From contig NC_014100.1 in the NCBI RefSeq assembly GCF_000092285.1, positions 1,302,001 to 1,366,000 on the forward strand: a DNA stretch of 64,000 bases, written 5' to 3'. Origin of the DNA: Caulobacter segnis ATCC 21756 (GTDB lineage: Bacteria > Pseudomonadota > Alphaproteobacteria > Caulobacterales > Caulobacteraceae). The notes below the pieces were generated by a model that ran no database searches, was not told where the DNA came from, and saw only the letters and a list, made by a program, of their open reading frames with translations. A program made the position numbers and the translations under genes. Shown one piece after another: positions 27,901 through 34,940 of the stretch; positions within the stretch are counted from its first letter, which is position 1; each line of letters begins with the position of its first letter.

Positions 27901-29315
27901 GCGAGCTGACGGCGACCCAGGTCGGCGCGCTCGCGGCGGCGCAGGTCGGCGCCCTGACCTCGACCCAGGTGCAGGAACTGTCGGTCACCCAGATCGGCGG
28001 CCTGTCGGCCACCCAGATCGCGGCGATCAACACCACGAACTTCGGGGTCCTGAACGCCACCCAGATCGGCTCCCTGACCGAAACTCAGGTCAAGGGCCTG
28101 ACGGTGGGCCAGTTGGCCGGCCTCAACACCACCAACATCGCGGTCTTGGCCACGACACAGATCGGCGCTCTGAGCTCGACCCAGATCGCGGGCTTCGCAC
28201 CGAGCGGCCTCTCCAACCTTGACGCCACCCAGATGGGCGCGCTGAGCACGAACCAGGTGCGTGGCCTGACGGCCACCCAGCTGAAGGGGCTGACGGCGAC
28301 GGACATCGGCGAGCTGACGGAGACCCAGGTCGGCGCTCTGACGGCGCTGCAGATCGGCGCTCTGGCGCCGGCGAACCTCTCGGCGCTGAACGCCACCCAG
28401 ATGGCGGCCCTGAACGAGACGCAGATCAAGGGTCTGACGACCTCGCAGATCTCGAGCCTCACCACCACCGACATCGGCGAACTGGCCAACACCCAGATCG
28501 CGGCGATGGCCGGCAGCCAGCTGGCGGCTCTGAACACCACCAACCTGTCGGCGTTGACCGCGACGCAGGTGGGGGCGATCACGACCACCCAGATCAAGAG
28601 CCTGACCGTCGACCAGGTGAAGGGCCTGTCGACGACCGACATCGGCGAACTGTCCGAGACCCAGGTCGGGGCGCTGACGAATAGCCAGGTCACGGCTCTG
28701 TCCACGGCGCAGGCGCAGCAACTGAGCGTGACCCAGGTCGGCGCCCTGAGCAGCGCGCAGTTGGGCGCTCTGACGTCCACCGCGTTCTCGAGCCTTGATG
28801 CGACCCAGGTCGGCGCTCTGTCGTCGACCCAGGTCAAGGGCCTGACGTCCACTCAGCTCGGCGGCCTGAACACCACTGACATCGGCCAGTTCGTCGATAC
28901 GCAGATCGCCGCCCTGAGCATCCTGCAACTGGCGGCTCTGTCGGCGGCCAACGTCTCGGCGCTTGACGCCACCCAGACCGCGGCGCTGTCGGCGACCCAG
29001 GTTAAGGGCCTGACGTCGACCCAGCTGAAGGGCCTGTCGTCGACGGACGTCGGCGACCTGTCGTCCACCCAGCTGGGAGCTTTGACGAGCACCCAACTCG
29101 GCGCTCTCTCGACGACGGTGATCGACAGCCTGACGACCACCCAGGTCGGCCAGCTGCAGCCGAGCCAACTGAGCGGCCTGTCCGCGACGCAGCTCGACTA
29201 CCTGTCGACCACCAACATCGCGAACCTGACCACCACCCAGGCCAACGCCCTGACCCAAACCCAGGTGCAAAGCCTGAACGACGCTCAGATCGCGGCCTAC
29301 CTGACCGTGAGCTGA
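21927..29315 (+). CDS. Giant octapeptide-repeat protein (2462 aa), putative glycosylated surface or filament protein
   Basis: Almost the whole protein is an 8-residue repeat with consensus L-[ST]-x-T-[QD]-[VI]-[GKA]-[AG], about 300 copies. Octads are ordered into super-repeats, usually seven octads: DATQVGAL, STTQIKGL, TxTQLKGL, TTTDIGEL, SATQVGAL, TxxQVGAL, xTNFSAL. Ser/Thr are abundant, N-x-S/T sequons are frequent, and I found no cysteine. There is no Sec/Tat signal, transmembrane segment, RTX motif or globular domain; the array starts within about five residues of Met1 and runs to the C terminus (AAYLTVS). S/T-x-x-Q resembles a helix-capping box, so short stacked helices are possible. GT41 and GT61 genes follow on the same strand. 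Function is inferred. Confidence 0.85.
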   Translation: MPVSSLSAAQISALSVTAIQGLTTTDIQSLNGTQVAAISVTGIGALADTQVAALSATQVKALTATQIPKFAASVTFDVTQLTQFSSQQVSALTSTQLAGLDTSHIAVLSATQIGSLSATNFSGLDATQVGQLSETQVKGITASQVKGLSTADIGELSATQVGALAGDRIAALSTTNFSALDATQVGALSTTQVAALTTTQVKNLTTTDVGELSAAQVGALSAAQLGALTSANFSALNATQVGALSTTQVKGVTVDQIKGLSTTDIGELSETQVGVLSASQIGALVPAQVQQLSTSQISVLSASQVAALGATNFSTLDATQVGALSETQIKGLTTSQMGGLSATDVGELSATQVGALSASQLGALSTTAFSALDATQVGALSTTQIKGVSAPQLKNLTTTDIGELSATQVGGLAASQLGALSAANVSNLDATQVGALSATQIKGLTTTQIQGLTTTDIGELSETQIGALTVDQVKNLSTTNLSALSATQVGSLSNTQIAGLTTTQVKNLTTTDIGELSATQVGALTAAQVGALTTEQAQELTTTQIGGLSSTQVGALSTTNVSLLNATQVGALSTTQVKGLTAAQLANLSATDIGELSETQVGALSASQVGALTANGFSALDATQVGALSETQVKGITATQLKGLTTTDVAELSTTQLAALSTAQLGALTTTNFSALDATQVGALTTTQIKGLTSTLVGGLSATDVGELSVTQVGALTADQIKFLSNASLSALDATQTAALTPTQVKGLTTTQISNLSTTDVGELSATQLGAFGNTQLAALAITNVKALSTTQLGGLSAAQMGAFSSTNFSALDATQVGALTETQIKGLTATQLGGLNATDLGELSATQVGALTPTQVGAIAAFSALDATQVGALSTTQIKGLTATQLKGLTTTDIGELTETQVGALTPAQVGALSTSGLSALDATQVGALSTTQIKGLTTSQLSNLTTTDIGEFSTTQIAALTADQVKSLSVAGLSALDATQVGALTNSQVAALTTTQLKGLSVTDVGELTATQVGALAAAQVGALTSTQVQELSVTQIGGLSATQIAAINTTNFGVLNATQIGSLSATQVKGLTAGQLAGLNTTNIAALSTTQVGALSASQIGGMGATGFSALDATQVGALNETQVKGLTATQLKGLSTTDMAELSTTQLAALSSAQIGALAPANFSALDATQVGALTTTQVKGLTSTQLGGLSTTDIGELSATQVGALTADQIKYLSAGNLSALTGTQAAALTTAQVKGLTTTQIAGLSTTDVGELSDTQLSALSAQQVAALNVADLTATQISGLSSTLIGALGSAKFSAWDATQVAALSETQMKGLTASQLSGLSATDIGELSATQVGALTPTQVGAIAAFSALDATQVGALSTTQIKGLTATQLKGLLTTDIGELSSTQVGALTPTQVGALSTAAFSALDATQVGALSTTQVKGLTSTQLSNLTTTDIGEFSTTQIAALTADQVKSLSVTGLSALDATQAGALTNTQVAALTSTQLKGLSVTDVGELSATQVGALTALQVGALTTTQVQELSVTQIGGLSAAQVGALSTNVAQLNATQVGALSTTQVKGLTATQLANLDATNIGNLSETQVGALSASQVGALTANGFSALDATQVGALSETQVKGITATQLKGLTTTDVAELSTTQLAALSTAQLGALTTTNFSALDATQVGALTTTQIKGLTSTLVGGLSATDVGELSVTQVGALTADQIKFLSNASLSALDATQTAALTPTQVKGLTTTQISNLSTTDVGELSATQLGAFGNTQLAALAITNVKALSTTQLGGLSAAQMGAFSSTNFSALDATQVGALTETQIKGLTATQLGGLNATDLGELSATQVGALTPTQVGAIAAFSALDATQVGALSTTQIKGLTATQLKGLTTTDIGELTETQVGALTPAQVGALSTSGLSALDATQVGALSTTQIKGLTTSQLSNLTTTDIGEFSTTQIAALTADQVKSLSVAGLSALDATQVGALTNSQVAALTTTQLKGLSVTDVGELTATQVGALAAAQVGALTSTQVQELSVTQIGGLSATQIAAINTTNFGVLNATQIGSLTETQVKGLTVGQLAGLNTTNIAVLATTQIGALSSTQIAGFAPSGLSNLDATQMGALSTNQVRGLTATQLKGLTATDIGELTETQVGALTALQIGALAPANLSALNATQMAALNETQIKGLTTSQISSLTTTDIGELANTQIAAMAGSQLAALNTTNLSALTATQVGAITTTQIKSLTVDQVKGLSTTDIGELSETQVGALTNSQVTALSTAQAQQLSVTQVGALSSAQLGALTSTAFSSLDATQVGALSSTQVKGLTSTQLGGLNTTDIGQFVDTQIAALSILQLAALSAANVSALDATQTAALSATQVKGLTSTQLKGLSSTDVGDLSSTQLGALTSTQLGALSTTVIDSLTTTQVGQLQPSQLSGLSATQLDYLSTTNIANLTTTQANALTQTQVQSLNDAQIAAYLTVS
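23715..25125 (+). repeat. Copy 1 of a 1411-bp near-identical duplication inside the repeat gene
   Basis: It matches 26667-28077 at a fixed offset of 2952 bp (984 codons). Manual comparison found about seven substitutions, all synonymous (for example AAA/AAG Lys, ACC/ACT Thr, AAT/AAC Asn, GTT/GTG Val). Flanks diverge abruptly at both ends. Confidence 0.9.
26667..28077 (+). repeat. Copy 2 of the 1411-bp duplication
   Basis: In phase with copy 1 (2952 = 123 x 24), including the same irregular six-residue unit (IAAFSA). A third, more diverged relative of parts of this block lies between the copies at an offset of about 1473-1482 bp from copy 1, so the array has a higher-order period near 1.47 kb. 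Confidence 0.9.
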
Positions 29316-29323
29316 TCCTGGCC

Positions 29324-29351
29324 GCCGCTCGCGCCAACGCGCGCGAGCGGC
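29324..29351 (+). terminator. Hairpin after the giant repeat gene, possible terminator
   Basis: GCCGCTCGCGC (29324-29334) and GCGCGAGCGGC (29341-29351) form a perfect 11-bp stem with a 6-nt loop, nine bp after the stop. There is no T-run, so termination may be partial or the stem may protect the mRNA 3' end. The remainder to 29568 includes an AT-rich patch (about 29408-29445) that could be the promoter for the glycosyltransferase genes. Confidence 0.55.
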
Positions 29352-29568
29352 GATCGCTCTCAAGCGGATCGGATCGAGGTGCGCGCGGTTAGGTCGCGTC
29401 CTTCTTAAGTATCTGACTTCAAATATACTTTTGTGGTTTATGGGGTTGTGCTCGACCGGTCGCCTGTAGGGCATTGGTTGGGCCTAGAGCCTCGTGCCAT
29501 GATCATGCCGCGCGACTCGCGCCGTGCTTACCCGCGCCTGTCCGTCGCTTACCGGTATCAGGAAGACT

Positions 29569-31599
29569 ATGGCCGACCTCGACACGCTGGACCTGCTCAG
29601 CAAGCTAACCGCCGAGGGCTGTTCGCTCGGCGATTTGATCAACATGGCCGTGGAGCTGAGCCAGGCGGGCAAGCCCCAGGTGGCGGACCAGGCCTATAAG
29701 ATCTGGGCGCGGTTCAACCCCGACCACCCCCAGCTATGCGTGGCGCTTTTCAATCGATCGGTGTTGCAGTCGGCGCTCGGCGACAATTCAGGCGCCGCGG
29801 CGTCTCTGGAGCAGGCGATCGCGCTGAACCCGGATTTCATGCCGGCCTATGTGAACCTGGGCGGGCTGCAGGAGAGGGCGGGGCTCGGCGAGTTGGCCAT
29901 CGCCACCTGGGAGGCTGGAGCCAACCGACCCGCCACCATGAACGGCATGGCGGTCGCCTACGCCTTCACCTGCCTCAAGCAGATCGCCCGCCTGCTGGGC
30001 GACCTCCATCAGCCGGCGCGCGCCGAGATGGCGCTACAGCGCGCCGCTGACATCGATCCGCACGCCATGGACGTGATCGGTCAGCTGGTGGCCACGCGTC
30101 TGTCGCAGTGCAAGTGGCCGATCCTGGCCCCTTCAGAGCGCGTTAGCCGCGAGACCCTCCTCAGAGGCGTCAACCCGCTGTCGATCGCCGCCTATACCGA
30201 CGACCCGCTCTTGCTGCTGGCGGCGGCCAACACGTTCATCGAACGCGAGGCGAAAGCCACGCCCGAACAGGTACGCGTCGATCGCCGCGACGCGCCGATC
30301 GACCTGAGCGGTCGCCGCCCCCGGATCGGCTACATCTCGTCCGATCTGCGCGATCACGCCGTCGGCTATCTGATGGCCGAGCTGTTCGAGGTGCACGACC
30401 GGGAGAAGGTCGAGGTCTTCGCCTATTATTGTGGTCCGGAGTCCAGCGACGGCTTGAACACCCGCATCCGCGCGGCGGTGGAGCACTTCATCGATATCCG
30501 CCCGATGAGCGACGACGAGGCCGCCCAGCGCATCGTCGACGACGGCATCGACATCCTGGTCGACGTCAACGGCCACACACGCGACGCCCGGACCGCCGTC
30601 TTCGCGCGCCGACCGGCGCCGATCCTGGTCAATTGGCTGGGTTATCCGGGGACGATGGGCAGCGACTATCACCACTACATCGTCGCCGACCCGTGGATCA
30701 TCCCGCCGGAGATGGAGCACTACTACTCCGAGGCCGTGCGCCGAATTCCCTGCTACCAGCCCAATGATCGACGCCGAAAAGTCGAGGAGGCCTGCCCGAG
30801 CCGGGCCGATGCCGGCCTGCCCGACGACGCCTTCGTCTTCTGCTGCTTCAACGGCGTTCAGAAGATCACGCCGCACATGTTCGATCGCTGGATACAGATC
30901 CTGAAGCGCACGCCCGGCAGCGTCCTGTGGCTGCTGGACAGCAATCCGGAGGCCAACGCTCGCTTGCGCGATTCCGCCGAGGCGAAAGGCGTCGATCGCA
31001 CGCGCATCGTTTTCGCGCCGAAGCTCCAGAACGCCTACCACCTGGCGCGCTACCGCCTGGCGGACCTCTTCCTGGACACCACGCCCTACGGCGCGCACAC
31101 GACCGCGTCGGACGCGCTTTGGATGGCGGTGCCGGTGCTGACCTGGTCGGGCCGCAGCTTCGCCTCGCGAGTCTGCGGAAGCCTCGTCCGCAGCGCGGGT
31201 CTGCCTGAGTTGGTGGTCGACAGCGGCGAGGCCTATGTCGAGAAGGCGGTTGAGATCGGGGCCGACCGCGAGAAGGCGCAGGCCCTGCGCGCGACGCTTG
31301 AAGCCAATCGCGACACCTGCGTGCTGTTCAACATGGACCTGCTAGCGTCGAGCCTGGAGACGCTCTACGGCGAAATGATCGCCGAGTATCAGTCCGGCGG
31401 ACGTCCCAGCCCCGACCTCGCCAATCTGGACGTCTATATGAGCGTGGGCCTGGAACTGGACCAGGATGAGCGTGAAATGCAGGCGGTGGACGACTACGAA
31501 GGCCTCTATCGGGCCGCTTTGGCCCGCCGTCACAAGGTCAGGTCCGTCCCGGCCGACAACAGGATCTGGACGCCGGAAGCGCGCCAAGAAGCGGTCTAA
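29569..31599 (+). CDS. TPR-containing GT41 glycosyltransferase (OGT/SPINDLY-like)
   Basis: 676 aa from the ATG at 29569 (AGGA at 29560-29563; a GTG at 29524 is possible). Residues about 30-170 are TPR-like helices (FNPDHPQL, then LNPDFMPAYVNLGGLQERAG). From about 240 the GT41 catalytic region follows: RIGYISSDLRDHAVGYLM, ILVDVNGHTRDAR, PILVNWLGYPGTMGSDY, then FDRWIQILKRTPGSVLWLL and DTTPYGAHTTASDALWMAVP. GT41 holds protein O-GlcNAc/O-fucosyl transferases and HMW1C-type N-glucosyltransferases acting on adhesins in the cytoplasm. Its position after the Ser/Thr/Asn-rich repeat gene makes that protein the prime candidate acceptor. Three bp before the GT61 gene. Confidence 0.9.
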   Translation: MADLDTLDLLSKLTAEGCSLGDLINMAVELSQAGKPQVADQAYKIWARFNPDHPQLCVALFNRSVLQSALGDNSGAAASLEQAIALNPDFMPAYVNLGGLQERAGLGELAIATWEAGANRPATMNGMAVAYAFTCLKQIARLLGDLHQPARAEMALQRAADIDPHAMDVIGQLVATRLSQCKWPILAPSERVSRETLLRGVNPLSIAAYTDDPLLLLAAANTFIEREAKATPEQVRVDRRDAPIDLSGRRPRIGYISSDLRDHAVGYLMAELFEVHDREKVEVFAYYCGPESSDGLNTRIRAAVEHFIDIRPMSDDEAAQRIVDDGIDILVDVNGHTRDARTAVFARRPAPILVNWLGYPGTMGSDYHHYIVADPWIIPPEMEHYYSEAVRRIPCYQPNDRRRKVEEACPSRADAGLPDDAFVFCCFNGVQKITPHMFDRWIQILKRTPGSVLWLLDSNPEANARLRDSAEAKGVDRTRIVFAPKLQNAYHLARYRLADLFLDTTPYGAHTTASDALWMAVPVLTWSGRSFASRVCGSLVRSAGLPELVVDSGEAYVEKAVEIGADREKAQALRATLEANRDTCVLFNMDLLASSLETLYGEMIAEYQSGGRPSPDLANLDVYMSVGLELDQDEREMQAVDDYEGLYRAALARRHKVRSVPADNRIWTPEARQEAV

Positions 31600-31602
31600 G
31601 AC

Positions 31603-32667
31603 ATGCGCGTCTTTCCGCCGATCTATCCCTGGAACGCTTTCGACAGCCGGCGTTGGATGGAGGCGTCTCGCACGCCCGTCATCCCGCGGATCCCGTCGCC
31701 GAAGAACCTCGTCGTACACGCCGATTCCGAAGAGATGCGGCATCGGCTGATGTCGGAGTTCGACCACGTCCACTTCGAGCGGGTGGGGCGTCTCGAGGGC
31801 GAATTCGTCAGCAGCGACACGGGCCTGCTGCTGTTCGACCGCGCCGGCGCCTGCCTCCAGGCGAACTTTCCTGGCGGTAGCTCCATGGCGTCGACATTGA
31901 CGTTCACCGAGGCCAACCAGCCAGGTCTCTGGGACTACACCCAAACCTTGAGAGATGACTGGGACGCCCTGCCTCTGATCGAGAACGCGGCGGTCTTTAG
32001 CCACATCTACAGCGGCAACTATTATCACTTCTGCTTCGAGCTCCTGCAGAAGTTCCGGCTCATTCAAGGGTTCGACGTCAGGGTCGTGGTGATGCCATCC
32101 CCGATCTACCACAATGGCGTCTTCCGCGAGATGATCTCAAAGGCTCTGGGCGATCGCCTGCTGTTGCCGGCGTCCGAGGTGGCCCGGCTCAAGAACCCGA
32201 TGCTCGTCGAGGCTTGGCAGTCCGACGAAGGCTTGCGTTGGCTGAGGGCGCTTGTCGGAAAGAGCCTGCCGGCGGAGGGGCGCCGCTACTATATCCGCCG
32301 CAACCCCCTCAAGCCCCGCCGGGGCAACAATATCGCCGAGACCGACGCCTTCCTGGCTTTCCTGGAGCGGCATGGGTTCACGACGATCGACTTCGGCAAC
32401 GGCGAGCTTTCGTTGTCCGAGCAGATCGACAAACTGCAGGGGGCGTCGTTCGTGCTCGCCGCGCATGGCGCCGGACTGACCAACCTGGCCTATCTGAAGG
32501 GACCGGCCCGCATTGTCGAGGTCTTCAGCCGGGCGGTGATCTCGACCTCCTTCATCCGTGTCTCCGATGCTCTGGATCTGGAGCACCACGCGATCATCGC
32601 CGAGACGCTGGACGAGCAGGGCGACATCCTGGTCGATTGTGATCTGTTGGAAAGCCTGGTGGCCTGA
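31603..32667 (+). CDS. GT61 family glycosyltransferase
   Basis: 354 aa. The DUF563/GT61 signature is clear: FSHIYSGNYYHFCFELLQK in the N-terminal half, RRYYIRRN in the middle, and FVLAAHGAGLTNLAYLKGP near residue 290. GT61 enzymes include eukaryotic xylosyl- and EOGT-type transferases and bacterial capsule or LPS enzymes. The start lies three bases after the GT41 stop, so the two are translationally coupled. It may extend the sugar placed by GT41 on the repeat protein, or act on an unrelated glycan; the former is favoured by context only. Confidence 0.88.
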   Translation: MRVFPPIYPWNAFDSRRWMEASRTPVIPRIPSPKNLVVHADSEEMRHRLMSEFDHVHFERVGRLEGEFVSSDTGLLLFDRAGACLQANFPGGSSMASTLTFTEANQPGLWDYTQTLRDDWDALPLIENAAVFSHIYSGNYYHFCFELLQKFRLIQGFDVRVVVMPSPIYHNGVFREMISKALGDRLLLPASEVARLKNPMLVEAWQSDEGLRWLRALVGKSLPAEGRRYYIRRNPLKPRRGNNIAETDAFLAFLERHGFTTIDFGNGELSLSEQIDKLQGASFVLAAHGAGLTNLAYLKGPARIVEVFSRAVISTSFIRVSDALDLEHHAIIAETLDEQGDILVDCDLLESLVA

Positions 32668-32685
32668 CGGAGAGCCGCGGACCTG

Positions 32686-33891
32686 TCAGTAGGACCGCGG
32701 CAGGCCGAGCACGTGCTCGGCGACATAGGCCAGGATCAGGTTCGTCGAGATCGGCGCCACCTGGTAGAGGCGCGTCTCGCGGAACTTGCGCTCGATGTCG
32801 TACTCCTCGGCGAAGCCGAAGCCGCCGTGGGTCTGCAGGCACATGTCGGCCGCCGCCCAGGAGGCCTCGGAGGCCAGCATCTTGCCGATATTGGCCTGCT
32901 CGCCGCACGGCTGGCCGGCGTCGTAGCGGGCGGCGGCGTCGTAGATGGTCAGGCGCGCGGCGTGGGCCTGGGCGTAGGCGCGGGCGATCGGGAACTGCAC
33001 GCCCTGGTTCTGGCCGATCGGCCGGCCGAAGACGACGCGGCTGTTGGCGTAGTCCCGCGCCTTGCCGATCAGCCAGGCCGCGTCGCCCAGGCACTCGGCG
33101 CCGATCAGGATGCGCTCGGCGTTCATACCATCGAGGATGTAGCGGAAGCCCTTGCCTTCTTCCCCGATCAGGCTGTCGGCGGGGATGACGAGGTTGTCGA
33201 AGAACACCTCGGTCGTGGCGTGGTTCAGCATGGTGGCGATCGGCTTGATCGTCAGGCCGTTCCCCTTGGCGGCGCGCATGTCGACCAGGAAGACCGACAG
33301 GCCGTCGGCCTTGCGCGCGACCTGGTCCTTGGGCGTGGTGCGGGCCAGCAGGACCATCAGGTCGGAATGCTCGGCCCGGCTGGTCCAGACCTTCTGGCCG
33401 TTGATGACATAGGTGTCGCCGTCGCGCCGGGCGAAGGTCGAGATCGAGGTGGTGTCGGTGCCGGCCGTGGGCTCGGTGACGCCAAAGGCCTGCAGCCGGA
33501 TCGAGCCGTCGGCGATCCGGGGCAGCCAGGTCTCCTTCTGCGCTCGAGAGCCATGCCGCAGGACGGTGCCCATCGTGTACATCTGGGCGTGCAGCGCGGC
33601 GGCGTTGCCGCCGCTGGCGTGGACCTCCTCCAGGATGGCGGCGGCCGCCGTCAGGCCGAGCCCGGCGCCGCCGTAGTCCTCGGGGATCAGGACGCCCAAG
33701 AGACCCGCCTGGGTCATCGCCGCCACGAACGCGGTCGGATAGGCCTTCTCGCGGTCCAGGCCGCGCCAATAGGCCGGCGGAAAATCGCGACAGAGCGCCC
33801 GCACGGTCTGGCGCAGGGCTTTGATCAATTCGGGATCGGCGAGGGCGGACATGCGGGCAGCTTCGAGGCTTGCAAGGGACTCGTCCAGCAT
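32686..33891 (-). CDS. Acyl-CoA dehydrogenase
   Basis: 401 aa from the ATG at 33891 (an ATG at 33852 is the alternative). The ACAD fold has FGVTEPTAGTDTTSI (FAD/substrate-binding signature 1), YVINGQKVWTSRAEHSD, and the C-terminal signature LQTHGGFGFAEEYDIERKFRE. The FAD enzyme oxidises an acyl-CoA at the alpha-beta bond, in fatty- or branched-acid degradation. The gene is convergent with the GT61 gene and divergent from the methyltransferase gene. Chain-length specificity not deducible. Confidence 0.94.
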   Translation of the reverse strand: MLDESLASLEAARMSALADPELIKALRQTVRALCRDFPPAYWRGLDREKAYPTAFVAAMTQAGLLGVLIPEDYGGAGLGLTAAAAILEEVHASGGNAAALHAQMYTMGTVLRHGSRAQKETWLPRIADGSIRLQAFGVTEPTAGTDTTSISTFARRDGDTYVINGQKVWTSRAEHSDLMVLLARTTPKDQVARKADGLSVFLVDMRAAKGNGLTIKPIATMLNHATTEVFFDNLVIPADSLIGEEGKGFRYILDGMNAERILIGAECLGDAAWLIGKARDYANSRVVFGRPIGQNQGVQFPIARAYAQAHAARLTIYDAAARYDAGQPCGEQANIGKMLASEASWAAADMCLQTHGGFGFAEEYDIERKFRETRLYQVAPISTNLILAYVAEHVLGLPRSY

Positions 33892-34025
33892 CCCGTTAAG
33901 TCAGTGTCGGGCGCCGATGGAGGACGTTTTGCCGCGGACCCGCCGGCGGCTCTCCATTGACGCTCACCCGGCGACCCAACACCCTCAAGCGACGCGCTTC
34001 GATTCTCGGGCCCAGGAAACTCTCC

Positions 34026-34613
34026 ATGCCGTATTCCGACACCGTCTTCGACCGCCACGTCGAGTCCCTGATCGGCCGGATGAAGCCCGCCAGCGTTCTC
34101 GACATCGGCCCGGGCGCCGGCAAGTACGGGCGGATGATCCAGTCGCTTCGCGCGGAGGGCGTTCCGATCGGTCACCTGGCCGCCATCGAGATCGACAACA
34201 GCTATATCGAGCAGTTCGGCCTGCGTGAGATCTACGACGTCATCCAGCTGGGCGACGCCACGACCCTGCCGGACGTCGGTCCGGACGCGTCGTGGGACCT
34301 GGTGATCCTGGGGGACGTCCTCGAGCATTTCCGCAAGTCGCGCGGAGTCGACCTCATCGACTATCTCTACTACCGCACCAAATATCTGCTGCTGCTGATC
34401 CCCATCGACTACGTCCAGGGCGCGTGGGAGGGGCATCACGCCGAGGCCCACATCTCGACCTGGATCCCCGAGGATTTCGCCCGCTACAAGGCGCGCTGCG
34501 TGACCTCCAACGCCGGCTCCGGATGCGAGATCATGCTCGTGCTGATCAACGGCCTCCAGGCCAAGGCCGAGACCGATCTGATCTTCGCGGACGCGGACGT
34601 GGAGATCGCTTAG
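34026..34613 (+). CDS. Class I SAM-dependent methyltransferase
   Basis: 195 aa from the ATG at 34026 (AGGA at 34014-34017). Motif I is VLDIGPGAGKYGRMI (about residues 24-38); the acidic end of strand 2 is IEIDNSY; motif IV region is WDLVILGDVLEHF. Later segments LLLLIPIDYVQGAWEGHHAEAH keep the fold. Similar proteins are found in surface-polysaccharide and glycan clusters, and this one is about 1.3 kb from the GT61 gene, but the intervening reverse gene prevents an operon claim. Substrate unknown. Confidence 0.88.
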   Translation: MPYSDTVFDRHVESLIGRMKPASVLDIGPGAGKYGRMIQSLRAEGVPIGHLAAIEIDNSYIEQFGLREIYDVIQLGDATTLPDVGPDASWDLVILGDVLEHFRKSRGVDLIDYLYYRTKYLLLLIPIDYVQGAWEGHHAEAHISTWIPEDFARYKARCVTSNAGSGCEIMLVLINGLQAKAETDLIFADADVEIA

Positions 34614-34780
34614 GCCGCGATCGCCGGGCTTGGCCAACAGGCGGCGCAAGGCCCTCAGGGGCGTCGCAAGCGCCTTGTCTCAGGCGCTGTCGCAGCGCAG
34701 CACGTGCGGCGTCGCGCGCCCGCGGGGGCGGCTCGCGGCCGCTTGCGCGGCCCCGTCTAAGTCATTGATTTTAGAAGGAA

Positions 34781-34856
<76 letters not shown>

Positions 34857-34940
34857 ATTCGCGGTTCCGAAGCACTTGCGAGCCCCGGCGGCGAGGCGCG
34901 GAACATACGCAATGATTTTGGGAGCGCAAGAGCTTTTTTC

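Noticed and set aside
21939..29310. CRISPR array (24-bp periodic DNA)
   Set aside because: Repeats are continuous, in frame and coding, with no spacer structure or cas genes.
21927..29315. Giant repeat protein as an RTX toxin or classical autotransporter
   Set aside because: No GGxGxDxUx nonapeptides, no signal peptide, no C-terminal beta-barrel.
23568..29474. A 1968-residue reverse-strand reading frame (RRQALDLGRRQ-type repeats) opposite the giant gene
   Set aside because: The 24-bp DNA period keeps all frames free of stops; the antisense product is Arg/Gly/Leu-rich, has no start context, and all differences in the duplicated block are silent in the forward frame.
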